Of a stretch of DNA of 64,000 bases, positions 47,000-54,033 are shown in pieces. Position 1 is the first letter of the stretch; each line of letters opens with the position of its first letter. Source of the stretch: Lentzea sp. NEAU-D7 (GTDB lineage: Bacteria; Actinomycetota; Actinomycetes; Mycobacteriales; Pseudonocardiaceae); the NCBI RefSeq assembly GCF_026242055.1, contig NZ_JAPJDL010000007.1, positions 100,984-164,983 on the forward strand. The letters are read 5' to 3'. Under the pieces are notes generated by a model that was not told the origin of the DNA, made no database searches, and saw only the letters and a program-made list of their open reading frames with translations. Made by a program: the position numbers and the translations under genes.

Positions 47000-47038
47000 C
47001 GAACGCCCCCGCCGGCCAAGCGCCAGCGGGGGCGTTCG
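47000..47038 (+). terminator. Hairpin between lysis-region genes
   Basis: A 13-bp perfect stem, CGAACGCCCCCGC (47000-47012) with GCGGGGGCGTTCG (47026-47038). No T run; an mRNA boundary element or partial terminator. Confidence 0.55.
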
Positions 47039-47072
47039 GCGTTCCACCCACCCTCACCCAAGGAGTAGCCCC

Positions 47073-47300
47073 GTGGCTTCCACCCCGCTCACCTCCCGCG
47101 AGCCCCTCGTCATCCGCGGCGCCATCGTCGCCGCCCTGACCGGCCTGCTGCACACCCTCGTCGTCCTCGGTGTCCTGCCGATCGACCCGGAGGCCGAGGC
47201 CGCCATCGCTGGCGCGGTCGACCTGCTCGGTACCGCCGTCCTCGTCATCTGGGCACGCGGCGCCGTCTCGCCGGCAACCCGCGGCTCCGACGAGAGCTGA
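47073..47300 (+). CDS. Holin-like membrane protein, 75 aa
   Basis: Two predicted membrane helices (RGAIVAALTGLLHTLVVLGVL and AAIAGAVDLLGTAVLVIWA) joined by a short loop with IDPEAEA, and a charged C-terminus: the class II holin layout. GTG 47073 follows AAGGAG. It is the last late gene, ended by a strong bidirectional terminator. It would time lysis by permeabilising the membrane for the endolysin. Confidence 0.7.
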   Translation: MASTPLTSREPLVIRGAIVAALTGLLHTLVVLGVLPIDPEAEAAIAGAVDLLGTAVLVIWARGAVSPATRGSDES

Positions 47301-47312
47301 TCTCGGAAACGC

Positions 47313-47355
47313 AAACGCCCCGCCTGCTGGTTCATCCAGCGGGCGGGGCGTTTTT
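47313..47355. terminator. Bidirectional terminator at the end of the late arm
   Basis: A long stem (AAACGCCCCGCC with GGCGGGGCGTTT, inner GCTGG/CCAGC) runs into TTTTT on the plus strand and has an A run on the other side. It serves both the late operon and the convergent 47369 gene. Confidence 0.85.
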
Positions 47356-47368
47356 CGTCGTTGTGCGA

Positions 47369-47662
47369 TCAGGCGCCCTGTTCGCGCTTCTTCTTCTCGA
47401 TCTCCTCGGGCGTCGTTACCTTGATCCCGTGCGGGCGGTAGCGCGCCTTCGCAGGTGTGGCACCCGCTGCCCTGGCCTTGGTCTTCGTCTTCACCGTGCT
47501 CGACGCGGGGGCCTTTGCGAGCAGCGCCGCCAAGGGCTGCTCGTGCTCCTCGCAGAGGTCCACGTTCCCGGTCACGCCCCCACTCACGTCCCGGATCTGC
47601 CAAGACCTGGTCTCCCGCTCGGCGTCCTCGCAGACGTCGCACACCGTGACGGTAACCCTCAT
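47369..47662 (-). CDS. Small zinc-ribbon-like protein, possibly regulatory
   Basis: 97 residues starting MRVTVTVCDVCEDAERETRS at ATG 47662. CDVC and later VDLCEEHEQPL form a CxxC...CxxH-type metal site on a small beta sandwich, followed by a basic linker (KTKTKARAAGATPAKARYRP) and a charged helix. Similar small proteins in actinobacteria and their phages are of unknown role; the basic tail suggests nucleic-acid binding. A repressor-type site lies just upstream (47672-47684), so it is probably under immunity control. Confidence 0.6.
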   Translation of the reverse strand: MRVTVTVCDVCEDAERETRSWQIRDVSGGVTGNVDLCEEHEQPLAALLAKAPASSTVKTKTKARAAGATPAKARYRPHGIKVTTPEEIEKKKREQGA

Positions 47663-47671
47663 CCCCATCTC

Positions 47672-47684
47672 CCCAAGTTGCCCG
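47672..47684 (-). promoter_or_regulatory. Weak stoperator-like site before the 47369 gene
   Basis: CCCAAGTTGCCCG (two mismatches to the consensus), placed immediately upstream of the SD of the leftward gene and oriented with its transcription. Confidence 0.4.
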
Positions 47685-47737
47685 TGCAACCACTTAGGAT
47701 CGCCTAAAATGTTACTTGCGACAAAAGTTCCAATGTG

Positions 47738-47750
47738 GCAAGGTTACACA
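47738..47750. promoter_or_regulatory. Degenerate stoperator-like site upstream of the repressor gene
   Basis: GCAAGGTTACACA keeps the GGTTACACA half of the motif, 38 bases before the repressor ATG. It could serve autoregulation. Confidence 0.4.
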
Positions 47751-47787
47751 CGGATTGATCAGGGGACAACCATAAAGGGTGTGCAAC

Positions 47788-48267
47788 ATGGCGAGGTCAA
47801 AGATCCAGGACGAGGGCGAGGTTCGCCGCTGGATGGAGGAAGGCAAGCCCTTCCGCTGGATGGTCGAGGAGTACCTGCGCAAGTACAACATCGAGACGAC
47901 CATCTCCATGTGGTCCAACTATCGTCGCCGCAGCGGGTTTGAGGCACGCATGGCCCGCGACCCCGAACTGGTGCCGTGGAAAGTCAAAGAGGAACACCAG
48001 TGGGCAACGCCGCTGACCATGCTCAGGCTGGAAGCGCGGCGGCGACAAGGGTTCGAGCTCCGCCCGCAAGACGAGACGCGCCTGACCAACTGGCTGGACG
48101 CCATCAAGCTGGAAAACGCGGTCGTCCACTACGACCCCGACACCGACGAAGGCTTCTTCTACGTCCCGCGCGAGCCACAGGACGACGACCTGATCCGTCG
48201 CCCCTCGCTCGACGGAGGGAGCAGCGACCGCCGTGACACTGCGTCACTCCCGGTGTCCGAATCCTAA
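47788..48267 (+). CDS. Immunity repressor (cluster A-like)
   Basis: 159 residues. The N-terminal part (ARSKIQDEGEVRRWMEEGKPFRWM..., TTISMWSNYRRRSGFE) looks like a helix-turn-helix. The C-terminal part (VPWKVKEEHQWATPLTMLRLEARRRQG, ETRLTNWLDAIKLENAVVHYDPDTDEGFFYVP) matches, from memory, the conserved C-terminal region of immunity repressors of cluster A-like actinophages, which bind an asymmetric 13-bp stoperator. This prophage carries about 20 copies of such a motif. ATG 47788 is preferred because GTG 47779 lies too close to the SD. It stands alone with its own terminator. Confidence 0.75.
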   Translation: MARSKIQDEGEVRRWMEEGKPFRWMVEEYLRKYNIETTISMWSNYRRRSGFEARMARDPELVPWKVKEEHQWATPLTMLRLEARRRQGFELRPQDETRLTNWLDAIKLENAVVHYDPDTDEGFFYVPREPQDDDLIRRPSLDGGSSDRRDTASLPVSES

Positions 48268-48335
48268 CTGGTTGAAACTTCACCTGATCACGCAATTGCA
48301 CGCACACTTGCACAGTCACTCAGTGACGAAATGAC

Positions 48336-48364
48336 AGCGCCCCGGCCTTCGGCCTGGGGCGCTT
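48336..48364 (+). terminator. Terminator after the repressor gene
   Basis: AGCGCCCC pairs with GGGGCGCT, with an inner GGCC/GGCC pairing, then TCTGTTT. It closes the repressor transcription unit. Confidence 0.7.
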
Positions 48365-48395
48365 CTGTTTGATGCAAAACTATATTGGATGTTTA

Positions 48396-48409
48396 CTACT
48401 GGCCAGTAG
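48396..48409. promoter_or_regulatory. 14-bp perfect palindrome between repressor and replication arm
   Basis: CTACTGGCCAGTAG, in a 308-base gap (48268-48575) that also has an AT-rich stretch (TATATT at 48381). Unlike the asymmetric repeats, it is symmetric, so it may be an operator for a dimeric regulator other than the repressor. The rest of the gap shows no gene. Confidence 0.4.
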
Positions 48410-48532
48410 GGGTAACGGCCGTGATTCCATGATCGATGAATCAGGTGAAATCCGACAACAGACAGTGACGCGGTCCGTCTCCCGCCCCCCGTTGACGAGC
48501 AGCGCAAGATCGGGTACAACAGAGGAGAACTT

Positions 48533-48545
48533 CTCAAGTTACCCG
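48533..48545. promoter_or_regulatory. Stoperator-like site before the replication arm
   Basis: CTCAAGTTACCCG, 30 bases before the first gene of the rightward replication arm. Its orientation is opposite to that of most right-arm sites. Confidence 0.5.
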
Positions 48546-48575
48546 ATCTCAACCTACCCAAAAGGACGCGCTTCA

Positions 48576-48962
48576 GTGCACACGGCACCACTGCACGACA
48601 CGGCCCCAACACGTGCGGTTCCGACCGTCTTCGACGGCGACGACCGCGCAGCTTCGGACACCAGGGGGACGCCCTTCCTGACGGGCATGGCGGCCGGACG
48701 GGTCCGCTTCTACCTCGATACTGAGGAGTTCAACTTCTACGTCGATGTCGCGCCCGACACCGCTTCTCGCTGGGTGACGCACACGCTGACCCACCTCGCC
48801 CTGCTCGGCTACGAGCCGATCCCGCTGGACGAGTGCGAGGCCGAGCTGCTCGACGACGGCTGGGTGCGCCGCTACCTGGTGCCGATCGAACCTGTCGAGG
48901 ACGCCGACCTGGCCCCCGAGATCATCGTCCCCGAGATCGTCGCGCCGCGGGTGGGCGCTTGA
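48576..48962 (+). CDS. Hypothetical phage early protein, first gene of the replication arm
   Basis: 128 residues starting VHTAPLHDTAPTRAVPTVFD at GTG 48576, which follows AAAAGGA; the longer frame runs through the promoter region and is rejected. A beta-rich middle (GRVRFYLDTEEFNFYVDVAP) is followed by an acidic Ile/Val/Pro tail. Function unknown. Its stop overlaps the TTG of the nuclease gene. Confidence 0.6.
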   Translation: MHTAPLHDTAPTRAVPTVFDGDDRAASDTRGTPFLTGMAAGRVRFYLDTEEFNFYVDVAPDTASRWVTHTLTHLALLGYEPIPLDECEAELLDDGWVRRYLVPIEPVEDADLAPEIIVPEIVAPRVGA

Positions 48963-49861
48963 CCATCCAGGTTCCCAGCAGGCTGTCCTACTCCTCGTTG
49001 TCGTCCTACTCCGAGTGCGGGGAGCGCTGGCGCCTGGAGCGCGGCCACAAGCTCAACGGCTCAACCTGGTACGCGACGGTTGCCGGCTCAGCGGTGCACA
49101 CGATCACCGAGGCCCACGACCTCAACGAGGTCGGTCGTCGAGTCGGTGAGATCCCCAGCTTCAAGGAGACGTTCGACAGCCTGCTCGCCAAGGAGCGCAA
49201 GAACGGCGTCGAGGTCAAGCCCTCGGGTAAGAAGCTCAAGAACATCGGCCCCACGGGCGGGCCGAACAAGAAGGACTACGAGTGGTGGCTGGTCTACGGC
49301 CCGATCTACGTGGAGAAGTGGCTGGCATGGAAGGCCGCCAGCGACTGGAAGATCGCGATCCTGCCGGACGGCTCGGTCGGGATCGAGGTCATGGTCAACG
49401 AGGACATCGCGGACGAGTCGTTCCTGGGCTATATCGACAGGGTCTACATCACGCCGGACGGCCAGGTCGTCATCGTCGACCTCAAGACTGGTGCGGTACC
49501 GCTGTCCTCGGTCCAGCTCGGCAGCTATCGAGTGGCCCTGTGGCGCAAGTACGGCATCGACGCCGAGTGGGGCGCCTACTGGATGGCCAGCGACGGCGAG
49601 CTGACCGGCCTCAAGGACCTCACGGTCTACAGCGACGAGTACATCGACGCGCAGTACGCGATGGCGTGGACGGGCATTCGCAACGGCGTCTTCCTGCCCA
49701 ACGTCACGTCGCTGTGCCGAGGGTGCGGAGTGCGGGACTACTGCCGTGCGGTCGGCGGTCGGCGCTCGAACGAGCTGCCGGTCCGGGATGACCTCATCCT
49801 CACGCCGCCGGTGAGCCAGGCCACAGACTCTCAAGTTGCACAATCATCTGTGATTGGGTAA
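48959..49861 (+). CDS. RecB/Cas4-family exonuclease
   Basis: 300 residues (TTG 48959, overlapping the previous stop). N-terminal LSYSSLSSYSECGERWRLER is the typical opening of RecB-like PD-(D/E)XK nucleases. The catalytic core is FLGYIDRVYITPDGQVVIVDLKTG (D...DxK) near residues 155-180, with QLGSYRVALWRKY after it. The C-terminal CRGCGVRDYCRAV completes, with the early Cys, a Cas4/AddB-type Fe-S cluster set. It probably processes DNA ends for recombination or replication. Its last codons and stop overlap a repressor site and promoter. Confidence 0.85.
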   Translation: MTIQVPSRLSYSSLSSYSECGERWRLERGHKLNGSTWYATVAGSAVHTITEAHDLNEVGRRVGEIPSFKETFDSLLAKERKNGVEVKPSGKKLKNIGPTGGPNKKDYEWWLVYGPIYVEKWLAWKAASDWKIAILPDGSVGIEVMVNEDIADESFLGYIDRVYITPDGQVVIVDLKTGAVPLSSVQLGSYRVALWRKYGIDAEWGAYWMASDGELTGLKDLTVYSDEYIDAQYAMAWTGIRNGVFLPNVTSLCRGCGVRDYCRAVGGRRSNELPVRDDLILTPPVSQATDSQVAQSSVIG

Positions 49862-49867
49862 CCTGAG
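49830..49867 (+). promoter_or_regulatory. Rightward promoter formed by an inverted pair of repressor sites
   Basis: Site CTCAAGTTGCACA (49830-49842) supplies -35 TTGCAC (49836-49841). Site TGGGTAACCTGAG (49855-49867) supplies -10 TAACCT (49859-49864). The spacer is exactly 17 bases. The extended arms TCTCAAGTTGCACAATCA and TGATTGGGTAACCTGAGA are inverted copies. It drives the 49897 gene and overlaps the end of the nuclease gene. Confidence 0.75.
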
Positions 49868-49896
49868 AACATCGAACGAGAGGAGCCCACACCCCA

Positions 49897-50442
49897 GTGA
49901 GCAACGAGAACAGCAAGGCACGCGGAATCACGGTCACCATCAAGGGCAAGGGCGACAAGGCCGACCCCTGGGCGGTCTTCTACGGCTCGCCGACCGAGAT
50001 CCGCGACGACCTCACCGCCTTCTTCGGCCTCGACTCCTACACGACGGAGCAGCGCACGCTGCACGAGCTGGTTCAGCTCGCCGCGAAGATCGCCTCGGGC
50101 GCACCGATGCCCGCAGGGATGCAGGCCAGCAGCTCCAGCGACTCGGAGGCTGAGGCCGAGGCTCGGGCGATGAAGTTGCTCAAGGACGAGCTGGGCGCGA
50201 AGCCGGTCGCAGAGGGGACCACCGCGGAGGACGTCTGGGCCAACGCCAGCTCCTCGCCCTCGGAGCCGCCCTGGCCGACCGACGACAAGCCGGCGGTGAA
50301 CCCGATGCTGGCGCAGATCGACGCCTGTACGTCGGTCGACGCACTCAAGAAGCTCTGGGCAGCGAACCAGGCTGCCTTCGCGGACGGCTCCCTGATGGAC
50401 GCCTACAAGGCCAAGGGCCGGGCGCTCAAGGCTGCCGCCTGA
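49897..50442 (+). CDS. Hypothetical phage early protein, 181 aa
   Basis: It starts VSNENSKARGITVTIKGKGD at GTG 49897, downstream of a repressor-controlled promoter. An N-terminal beta region (TVTIKGKGDKADPWAVFYGSPTE) leads to a helical part, an acidic Ser-rich linker and a C-terminal helical repeat (CTSVDALKKLWAANQAAFAD). In related actinophages this slot, before the replication helicase, holds proteins of unknown role; a single-strand-binding accessory is possible. Confidence 0.6.
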   Translation: MSNENSKARGITVTIKGKGDKADPWAVFYGSPTEIRDDLTAFFGLDSYTTEQRTLHELVQLAAKIASGAPMPAGMQASSSSDSEAEAEARAMKLLKDELGAKPVAEGTTAEDVWANASSSPSEPPWPTDDKPAVNPMLAQIDACTSVDALKKLWAANQAAFADGSLMDAYKAKGRALKAAA

Positions 50443-50488
50443 TCTTGCGCCTGCCCCTCGTCCAGTCTCGCTAGGAGGTCCCGCGCCC

Positions 50489-50761
50489 GTGTTCAAGAAC
50501 CCCTTCTCGAAGTCCGTCGTCGAGCCCACCGAGCCGTCGCTGTCCGAGCGGCTGACCCTGGCCGACGTCCAGGCCGGTCGTGCCCTGGCGCAGTTCACCG
50601 AGGCCGCGGAGGCGCTGGAGAGCGCTGCCCGCGAGCAGGAGATGGTCGCGCAGGAGACGGCGGCCCAGATCGAGACGCTCGCCGGCCAGGCCGCGTTCGC
50701 CGAGTTCTCGGCGGCGCAGAACCGCGCCTCCGCAAAGAAGCTCCGCGACATCACGCGCTAA
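50489..50761 (+). CDS. Small coiled-coil phage protein, 90 aa
   Basis: It starts VFKNPFSKSVVEPTEPSLSE (GTG 50489, after AGGAGG) and is then one long helix (AQFTEAAEALESAAREQEMV, LAGQAAFAEFSAAQNRASA). No family recognised. A second repressor-controlled promoter follows directly. Confidence 0.58.
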   Translation: MFKNPFSKSVVEPTEPSLSERLTLADVQAGRALAQFTEAAEALESAAREQEMVAQETAAQIETLAGQAAFAEFSAAQNRASAKKLRDITR

Positions 50762-50767
50762 CAAGGG

Positions 50768-50799
50768 TTGCACTTCCAGTTCGGATTGTGTAACCTGAG
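50768..50799 (+). promoter_or_regulatory. Rightward promoter overlapping a repressor site
   Basis: -35 TTGCAC (50768-50773), a 17-base spacer, -10 TAACCT (50791-50796) inside the motif TGTGTAACCTGAG (50787-50799). The stretch from GATTG to GAACATC is nearly identical to the promoter at 49836. It drives the 50911 gene. Confidence 0.72.
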
Positions 50800-50843
50800 A
50801 ACATCTTCGGCGGGGCTCTGACCTCGCCTTTCTTTGAGCCGCA

Positions 50844-50856
50844 TGGGTAACTTGAG
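50844..50856 (+). promoter_or_regulatory. Stoperator-like repressor site in the 50911 leader
   Basis: TGGGTAACTTGAG lies between the promoter at 50768 and the gene, in the direction of transcription, with no -35 at the right distance. It is therefore a likely roadblock site. Confidence 0.6.
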
Positions 50857-50910
50857 ATCCTCGGCTCTCCGTTTCACCTCATCACCCCCAACCTAGGGAG
50901 AACCCCAACA

Positions 50911-51342
50911 GTGCTGTCCTTCGCCGACATCCCCAACCAGTCCGGTGGCTGGCTGAAGCCCGCCGAACTCCAGGGCGCTGTCGCGATCCTCGTTGAGGTC
51001 AAGTCGTTCGAGCGCCAGCGGCCGACGCCGCACGGCCCCAAGGACTCGGCCCTCGTCGACATCTCGGCCTTCCAGACCGCGGCCGACCTCGACAACGGCG
51101 AGCCGGAGATCCAGCAGGGCGTCCGCGTCGAGCAGACCGTCCTGGCCCGCGACCTCGGCCAGCTCGTCGGTCAGGCGACCGTCGTGACCCTGGCGCAGGT
51201 GCCGAGCAAGACGCCCGGCAGCAAGCCCGCCTGGGTGTGGCGCCAGGTCGATCGCGCCACGATGCAGAAGGTCGTGGCCTACGCGACCAAGCGCGAGGCC
51301 GCGCTCCAGGCCGCCATGTCGGACGCGCCCGACTTCGACTGA
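50911..51342 (+). CDS. Conserved actinophage replication-region protein (possible ssDNA-binding type)
   Basis: 143 residues: VLSFADIPNQSGGWLKPAEL, AILVEVKSFERQRPTPHGPKDSALVDISAF, RVEQTVLARDLGQLVGQATVVTLAQ. A beta-rich OB-like sequence widely found ahead of the DnaB-like helicase in actinophages. A single-strand DNA-binding role is plausible from context only. GTG 50911. Confidence 0.62.
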   Translation: MLSFADIPNQSGGWLKPAELQGAVAILVEVKSFERQRPTPHGPKDSALVDISAFQTAADLDNGEPEIQQGVRVEQTVLARDLGQLVGQATVVTLAQVPSKTPGSKPAWVWRQVDRATMQKVVAYATKREAALQAAMSDAPDFD

Positions 51343-51602
51343 TGGCCGAGGCGCAGCAGGGCACGAGGCGGGCCTCCCGGTCCGCCTCCTCCCCCACTCC
51401 CAGCGTGGCTCGGCTCGTGCACTACACGACCGACCCTGGCGGCGCCACGCGCGCCGCGCTCATCACCGACGTTCACGAGGACGGCTCCACCGCGGACCTG
51501 CTGATCTTCAACCAGGTCGCCCCGTACGCGCACCCGCTGCCCGGCGTGCCGTACGCGGAGGAGTCGACCCCCGGTCACTACCACTGGCCCCCGCGGGTCT
51601 AG
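51342..51602 (+). CDS. Hypothetical phage protein, 86 aa
   Basis: It starts MAEAQQGTRRASRSASSPTP at ATG 51342 (TGATG overlap). A disordered basic head, then a beta-rich half (VARLVHYTTDPGGATRAALI, VHEDGSTADLLIFNQ) ending STPGHYHWPPRV. Such short proteins accompany replication genes in actinophages; function unknown. Confidence 0.58.
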   Translation: MAEAQQGTRRASRSASSPTPSVARLVHYTTDPGGATRAALITDVHEDGSTADLLIFNQVAPYAHPLPGVPYAEESTPGHYHWPPRV

Positions 51603-51614
51603 GAGGCATCGCAG

Positions 51615-52451
51615 TTGCTCACGCCCTCGCGGTCGCTGAGTCTGCACGCCGAGTCCGGCCGTGAGCTTCCTCGGGTGCCTGCATTCCAGAGTCTGTACGA
51701 CCTGGGATGCAGGCCCCGTCACGGGGAAGTAATCATGATCGCCGGTCGGTCAGGCACGCAGAAGTCCGGCCTGGCGCTGTTCTGGGTCGCGCAGATGAAC
51801 CTGCCGACGCTGTACTTCAGCGCCGACATGAGCGCCTTCACCGCCTCGTCCCGCCTCGCGTCGATGGCCCTCGGGCACACGACGGAGATGGTCGAAGCCG
51901 GCATGGCGGAAGGCGGCCACCACCGCCAGAAGTACCTCGACGCGCTCGCCGACTCCCGGATCACCTTCAGCTTCGGCTCGCCGATCACCTGGCAGGCGGT
52001 CGACGAGGAGCTGGAGGCATACATCGAGCTGTGGAACGAGTACCCGCAGGTCATCGTCTTCGACAACCTGATGGATTTCGACGGCGCCGAGTCGGACTAC
52101 ACCGAGCAGATGGCGGTGATGAGTTCGGCCACCGAGCTGGCCCGCGCCACGGGCGCGACCGTCATCCTCCTGCACCACGCCAGCGACAAGTCCTGGGAAG
52201 CCAAGAGCGACCCGTGGGCGCCGCCGTCTCGCGACCAGGTCAAGGGTGGCCTTTCGGAGAAGCCGGAGCTGTCGCTGTCCGTGGCCCTGGACCCGACGTC
52301 GCTCATCTACCGCATCGCGGTGATCAAGCAGCGCATGGGGCCGTCCGACCCGACAGCGCGCACCTACGCGGCGCTGCGCTGCGAGCCCGACAAGACGCGC
52401 TTCCACGCGATCGACACCCAAAACCCCGCATTGGCAGGTGTTTCACTTTGA
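51615..52451 (+). CDS. DnaB-like replicative helicase/RecA-fold ATPase
   Basis: 278 residues, TTG 51615 after AGGAGG. The RecA core has EVIMIAGRSGTQKSGLALFW near residue 40. This is a Walker A in which the usual second Gly is Gln (GRSGTQKS), a variant I recall from actinophage DnaB-like proteins. Walker B is PQVIVFDNLMDFDG near 140, followed by TVILLHHASDKSW. It lacks the N-terminal DnaB primase-interaction domain, so it is a short helicase. It is adjacent to resolvase and primase genes. Confidence 0.8.
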   Translation: MLTPSRSLSLHAESGRELPRVPAFQSLYDLGCRPRHGEVIMIAGRSGTQKSGLALFWVAQMNLPTLYFSADMSAFTASSRLASMALGHTTEMVEAGMAEGGHHRQKYLDALADSRITFSFGSPITWQAVDEELEAYIELWNEYPQVIVFDNLMDFDGAESDYTEQMAVMSSATELARATGATVILLHHASDKSWEAKSDPWAPPSRDQVKGGLSEKPELSLSVALDPTSLIYRIAVIKQRMGPSDPTARTYAALRCEPDKTRFHAIDTQNPALAGVSL

Positions 52452-52825
52452 CCGACACCGCGAAGCGCAACGCCGCCAACCGGCGCCGCGGCGCCCAGTG
52501 GCAGAGCGACCTCCGCAACGGCCTGCGTGACGCGGGCCTGGACGTGGAGCGCCTCGTGCTGACCGGCAAGGAAGACGAGGGCGACCTCGTGGTCCGCGAC
52601 TTCGCCAACCCCGGCGAGTTCGTCGTGATCGAGGCCAAGGCCGGCCAGCTCCACGTGACGGAGTTCGTCCGCCAGGCCCTGGTCGAGGGCGGCCACTTCG
52701 CCAAGCATCGCAACCTCGAACGGGCGCGCGTCGCCAGCATCGCCGTGGTCAAGCGCCGGGGCATGAACTGGAAGGACGCGCTCGTCCTGACGACCGTGGG
52801 CGACTACTTCGGACTCACCAGGTGA
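52448..52825 (+). CDS. Holliday junction resolvase-like nuclease
   Basis: 125 residues (TTG 52448 overlapping the previous stop). ANRRRGAQWQSDLRNGLRDAG, EDEGDLVVRDF and EFVVIEAKAGQLHVTEFVRQALVEG give the E...GD...ExK pattern of Hjc-type PD-(D/E)XK resolvases. It probably resolves replication or recombination junctions before packaging. Confidence 0.78.
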   Translation: MTDTAKRNAANRRRGAQWQSDLRNGLRDAGLDVERLVLTGKEDEGDLVVRDFANPGEFVVIEAKAGQLHVTEFVRQALVEGGHFAKHRNLERARVASIAVVKRRGMNWKDALVLTTVGDYFGLTR

Positions 52826-53142
52826 AGCACTCCGACGTGACGCCCTACCTCGTCGCCATGTCCAACGCGATGGACAAGCTCGCCGTACAGGCCGAAATCC
52901 TCGGCGGCGAGTGGCGCGAGTGGATGGACCTGCGCGCCTGGCCGCAGGGCACCGACATCGCCACCGTCGAGTTCGAGATCGACGCCCGGCTGGAGGCCGA
53001 CGACCTCGGCATCGAGCACTGGGGCGTCCGCCAGATCCGCGCCGCCGAACTGCTTTTCGACGTCGTGCCGACGCCGGCAAGCCTCGCCGAGCTGGGCTAC
53101 GACCGGGCGACCGGCACCCTGCGCGGCCGGAAGCTGGCGTGA
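52822..53142 (+). CDS. Hypothetical phage protein, 106 aa
   Basis: GTG 52822 overlaps the resolvase stop. Mixed alpha/beta (EWREWMDLRAWPQGTDIATVEFEID, EHWGVRQIRAAELLFDVV). No family recognised. It is coupled on both sides within the replication operon. Confidence 0.58.
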   Translation: MKHSDVTPYLVAMSNAMDKLAVQAEILGGEWREWMDLRAWPQGTDIATVEFEIDARLEADDLGIEHWGVRQIRAAELLFDVVPTPASLAELGYDRATGTLRGRKLA

Positions 53143-53522
53143 CGGACGTCGAGCGCCCGGACCTGGGCGCCCTCTTCGAGCACTACGGCGTCCGCTTCTC
53201 CGGCCGCACCCGCCAGATGGTCGCCTGCCCGCTGCACGAGGACCGGACCCCCTCGTGCAGCGTCGATCTCGACAAAGGCTTGTGGAACTGCCACTCCTGC
53301 GGCCGGGCGGGCGACAGCTTCAACCTGATCCAGCTCAAGGAGGACCTCGACTTTGTCGGAGCACGAACCTTTGCAGCCTCTCTCGGACTCGCAACGGGAA
53401 GCGCTGGAGGAGGCGACGACGAGCTATCAGGCAGCGCTTACGGCGGACGCCGCAAGGTGGCTGGTCGCAAGGGGAATCAGCCGCGAGGCGGCGGTTACGT
53501 TCCGGCTTGGCGTCGTCGGTGA
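53139..53522 (+). CDS. DNA primase, CHC2 zinc-finger part
   Basis: 127 residues starting VTDVERPDLGALFEHYGVRF at GTG 53139. CPLHEDRTPSCSVDLDKGLWNCHSCGRAGDSFNLIQ is the CHC2 zinc-binding domain of DnaG-type primases (Cys, His, CxxC). After residue 80 it turns into a Gly/Arg-rich tail that overlaps, in another frame, the TOPRIM gene for 170 bases. Together the two proteins would make one bipartite primase. Confidence 0.82.
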   Translation: MTDVERPDLGALFEHYGVRFSGRTRQMVACPLHEDRTPSCSVDLDKGLWNCHSCGRAGDSFNLIQLKEDLDFVGARTFAASLGLATGSAGGGDDELSGSAYGGRRKVAGRKGNQPRGGGYVPAWRRR

Positions 53523-54033
53523 CCCCCACCCTGGACACGGGAAGTTCCGCGGCTTCCTCGCGATCCCCTACCTGGACCGCAACGGCAAGCCGCTGATGAT
53601 CCGCTTCCGGTGTCTCCAGGAGCACGACCACCGGGCGCTGTTCCACGGCAAGTACATGACGCTGGAGGGCGACGCCCCCCGGATGTTCAACGTCGGCGCC
53701 GTGCACGAGGCCGCGGACGAGATCCACATCTGCGAGGGCGAGCTGGACGCGGTCATCCTCCGGATGCTCGGCCTGTACGCCGTCGCCATCCCCGGCGCCA
53801 AGCTCTGGTTCGCTCGGCACCGCCGGATGCTGGCCGGCTTCTCGCGGGTGTACGTCTGGGGCGACCCCGACGACGCGGGCGCCGAGTTCGTCAGCAAGGT
53901 CACCCGCTCCCTGCGCACCGCCAAGGGTGTGCGGCTGTCGCCCCAGATCGGCGACGTCACCGACACCTACCTGGCCGGTGGCCGCGACGCCATCTTCGAC
54001 GCCTTCAAGCCCAAGGAGCTGGTCGCGGCGTGA
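53353..54033 (+). CDS. DNA primase, TOPRIM part
   Basis: 226 residues from TTG 53353, which lies 9 bases after AGGAGG inside the CHC2 gene. FLAIPYLDRNGKPLMIRFRCL, the TOPRIM glutamate EIHICEGELDAVILRMLGL (about 125) and the DxD-type YVWGDPDDAGAEF (about 170) show a DnaG-like catalytic fold. It is the polymerising partner of the zinc-finger protein. Confidence 0.82.
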   Translation: MSEHEPLQPLSDSQREALEEATTSYQAALTADAARWLVARGISREAAVTFRLGVVGDPHPGHGKFRGFLAIPYLDRNGKPLMIRFRCLQEHDHRALFHGKYMTLEGDAPRMFNVGAVHEAADEIHICEGELDAVILRMLGLYAVAIPGAKLWFARHRRMLAGFSRVYVWGDPDDAGAEFVSKVTRSLRTAKGVRLSPQIGDVTDTYLAGGRDAIFDAFKPKELVAA

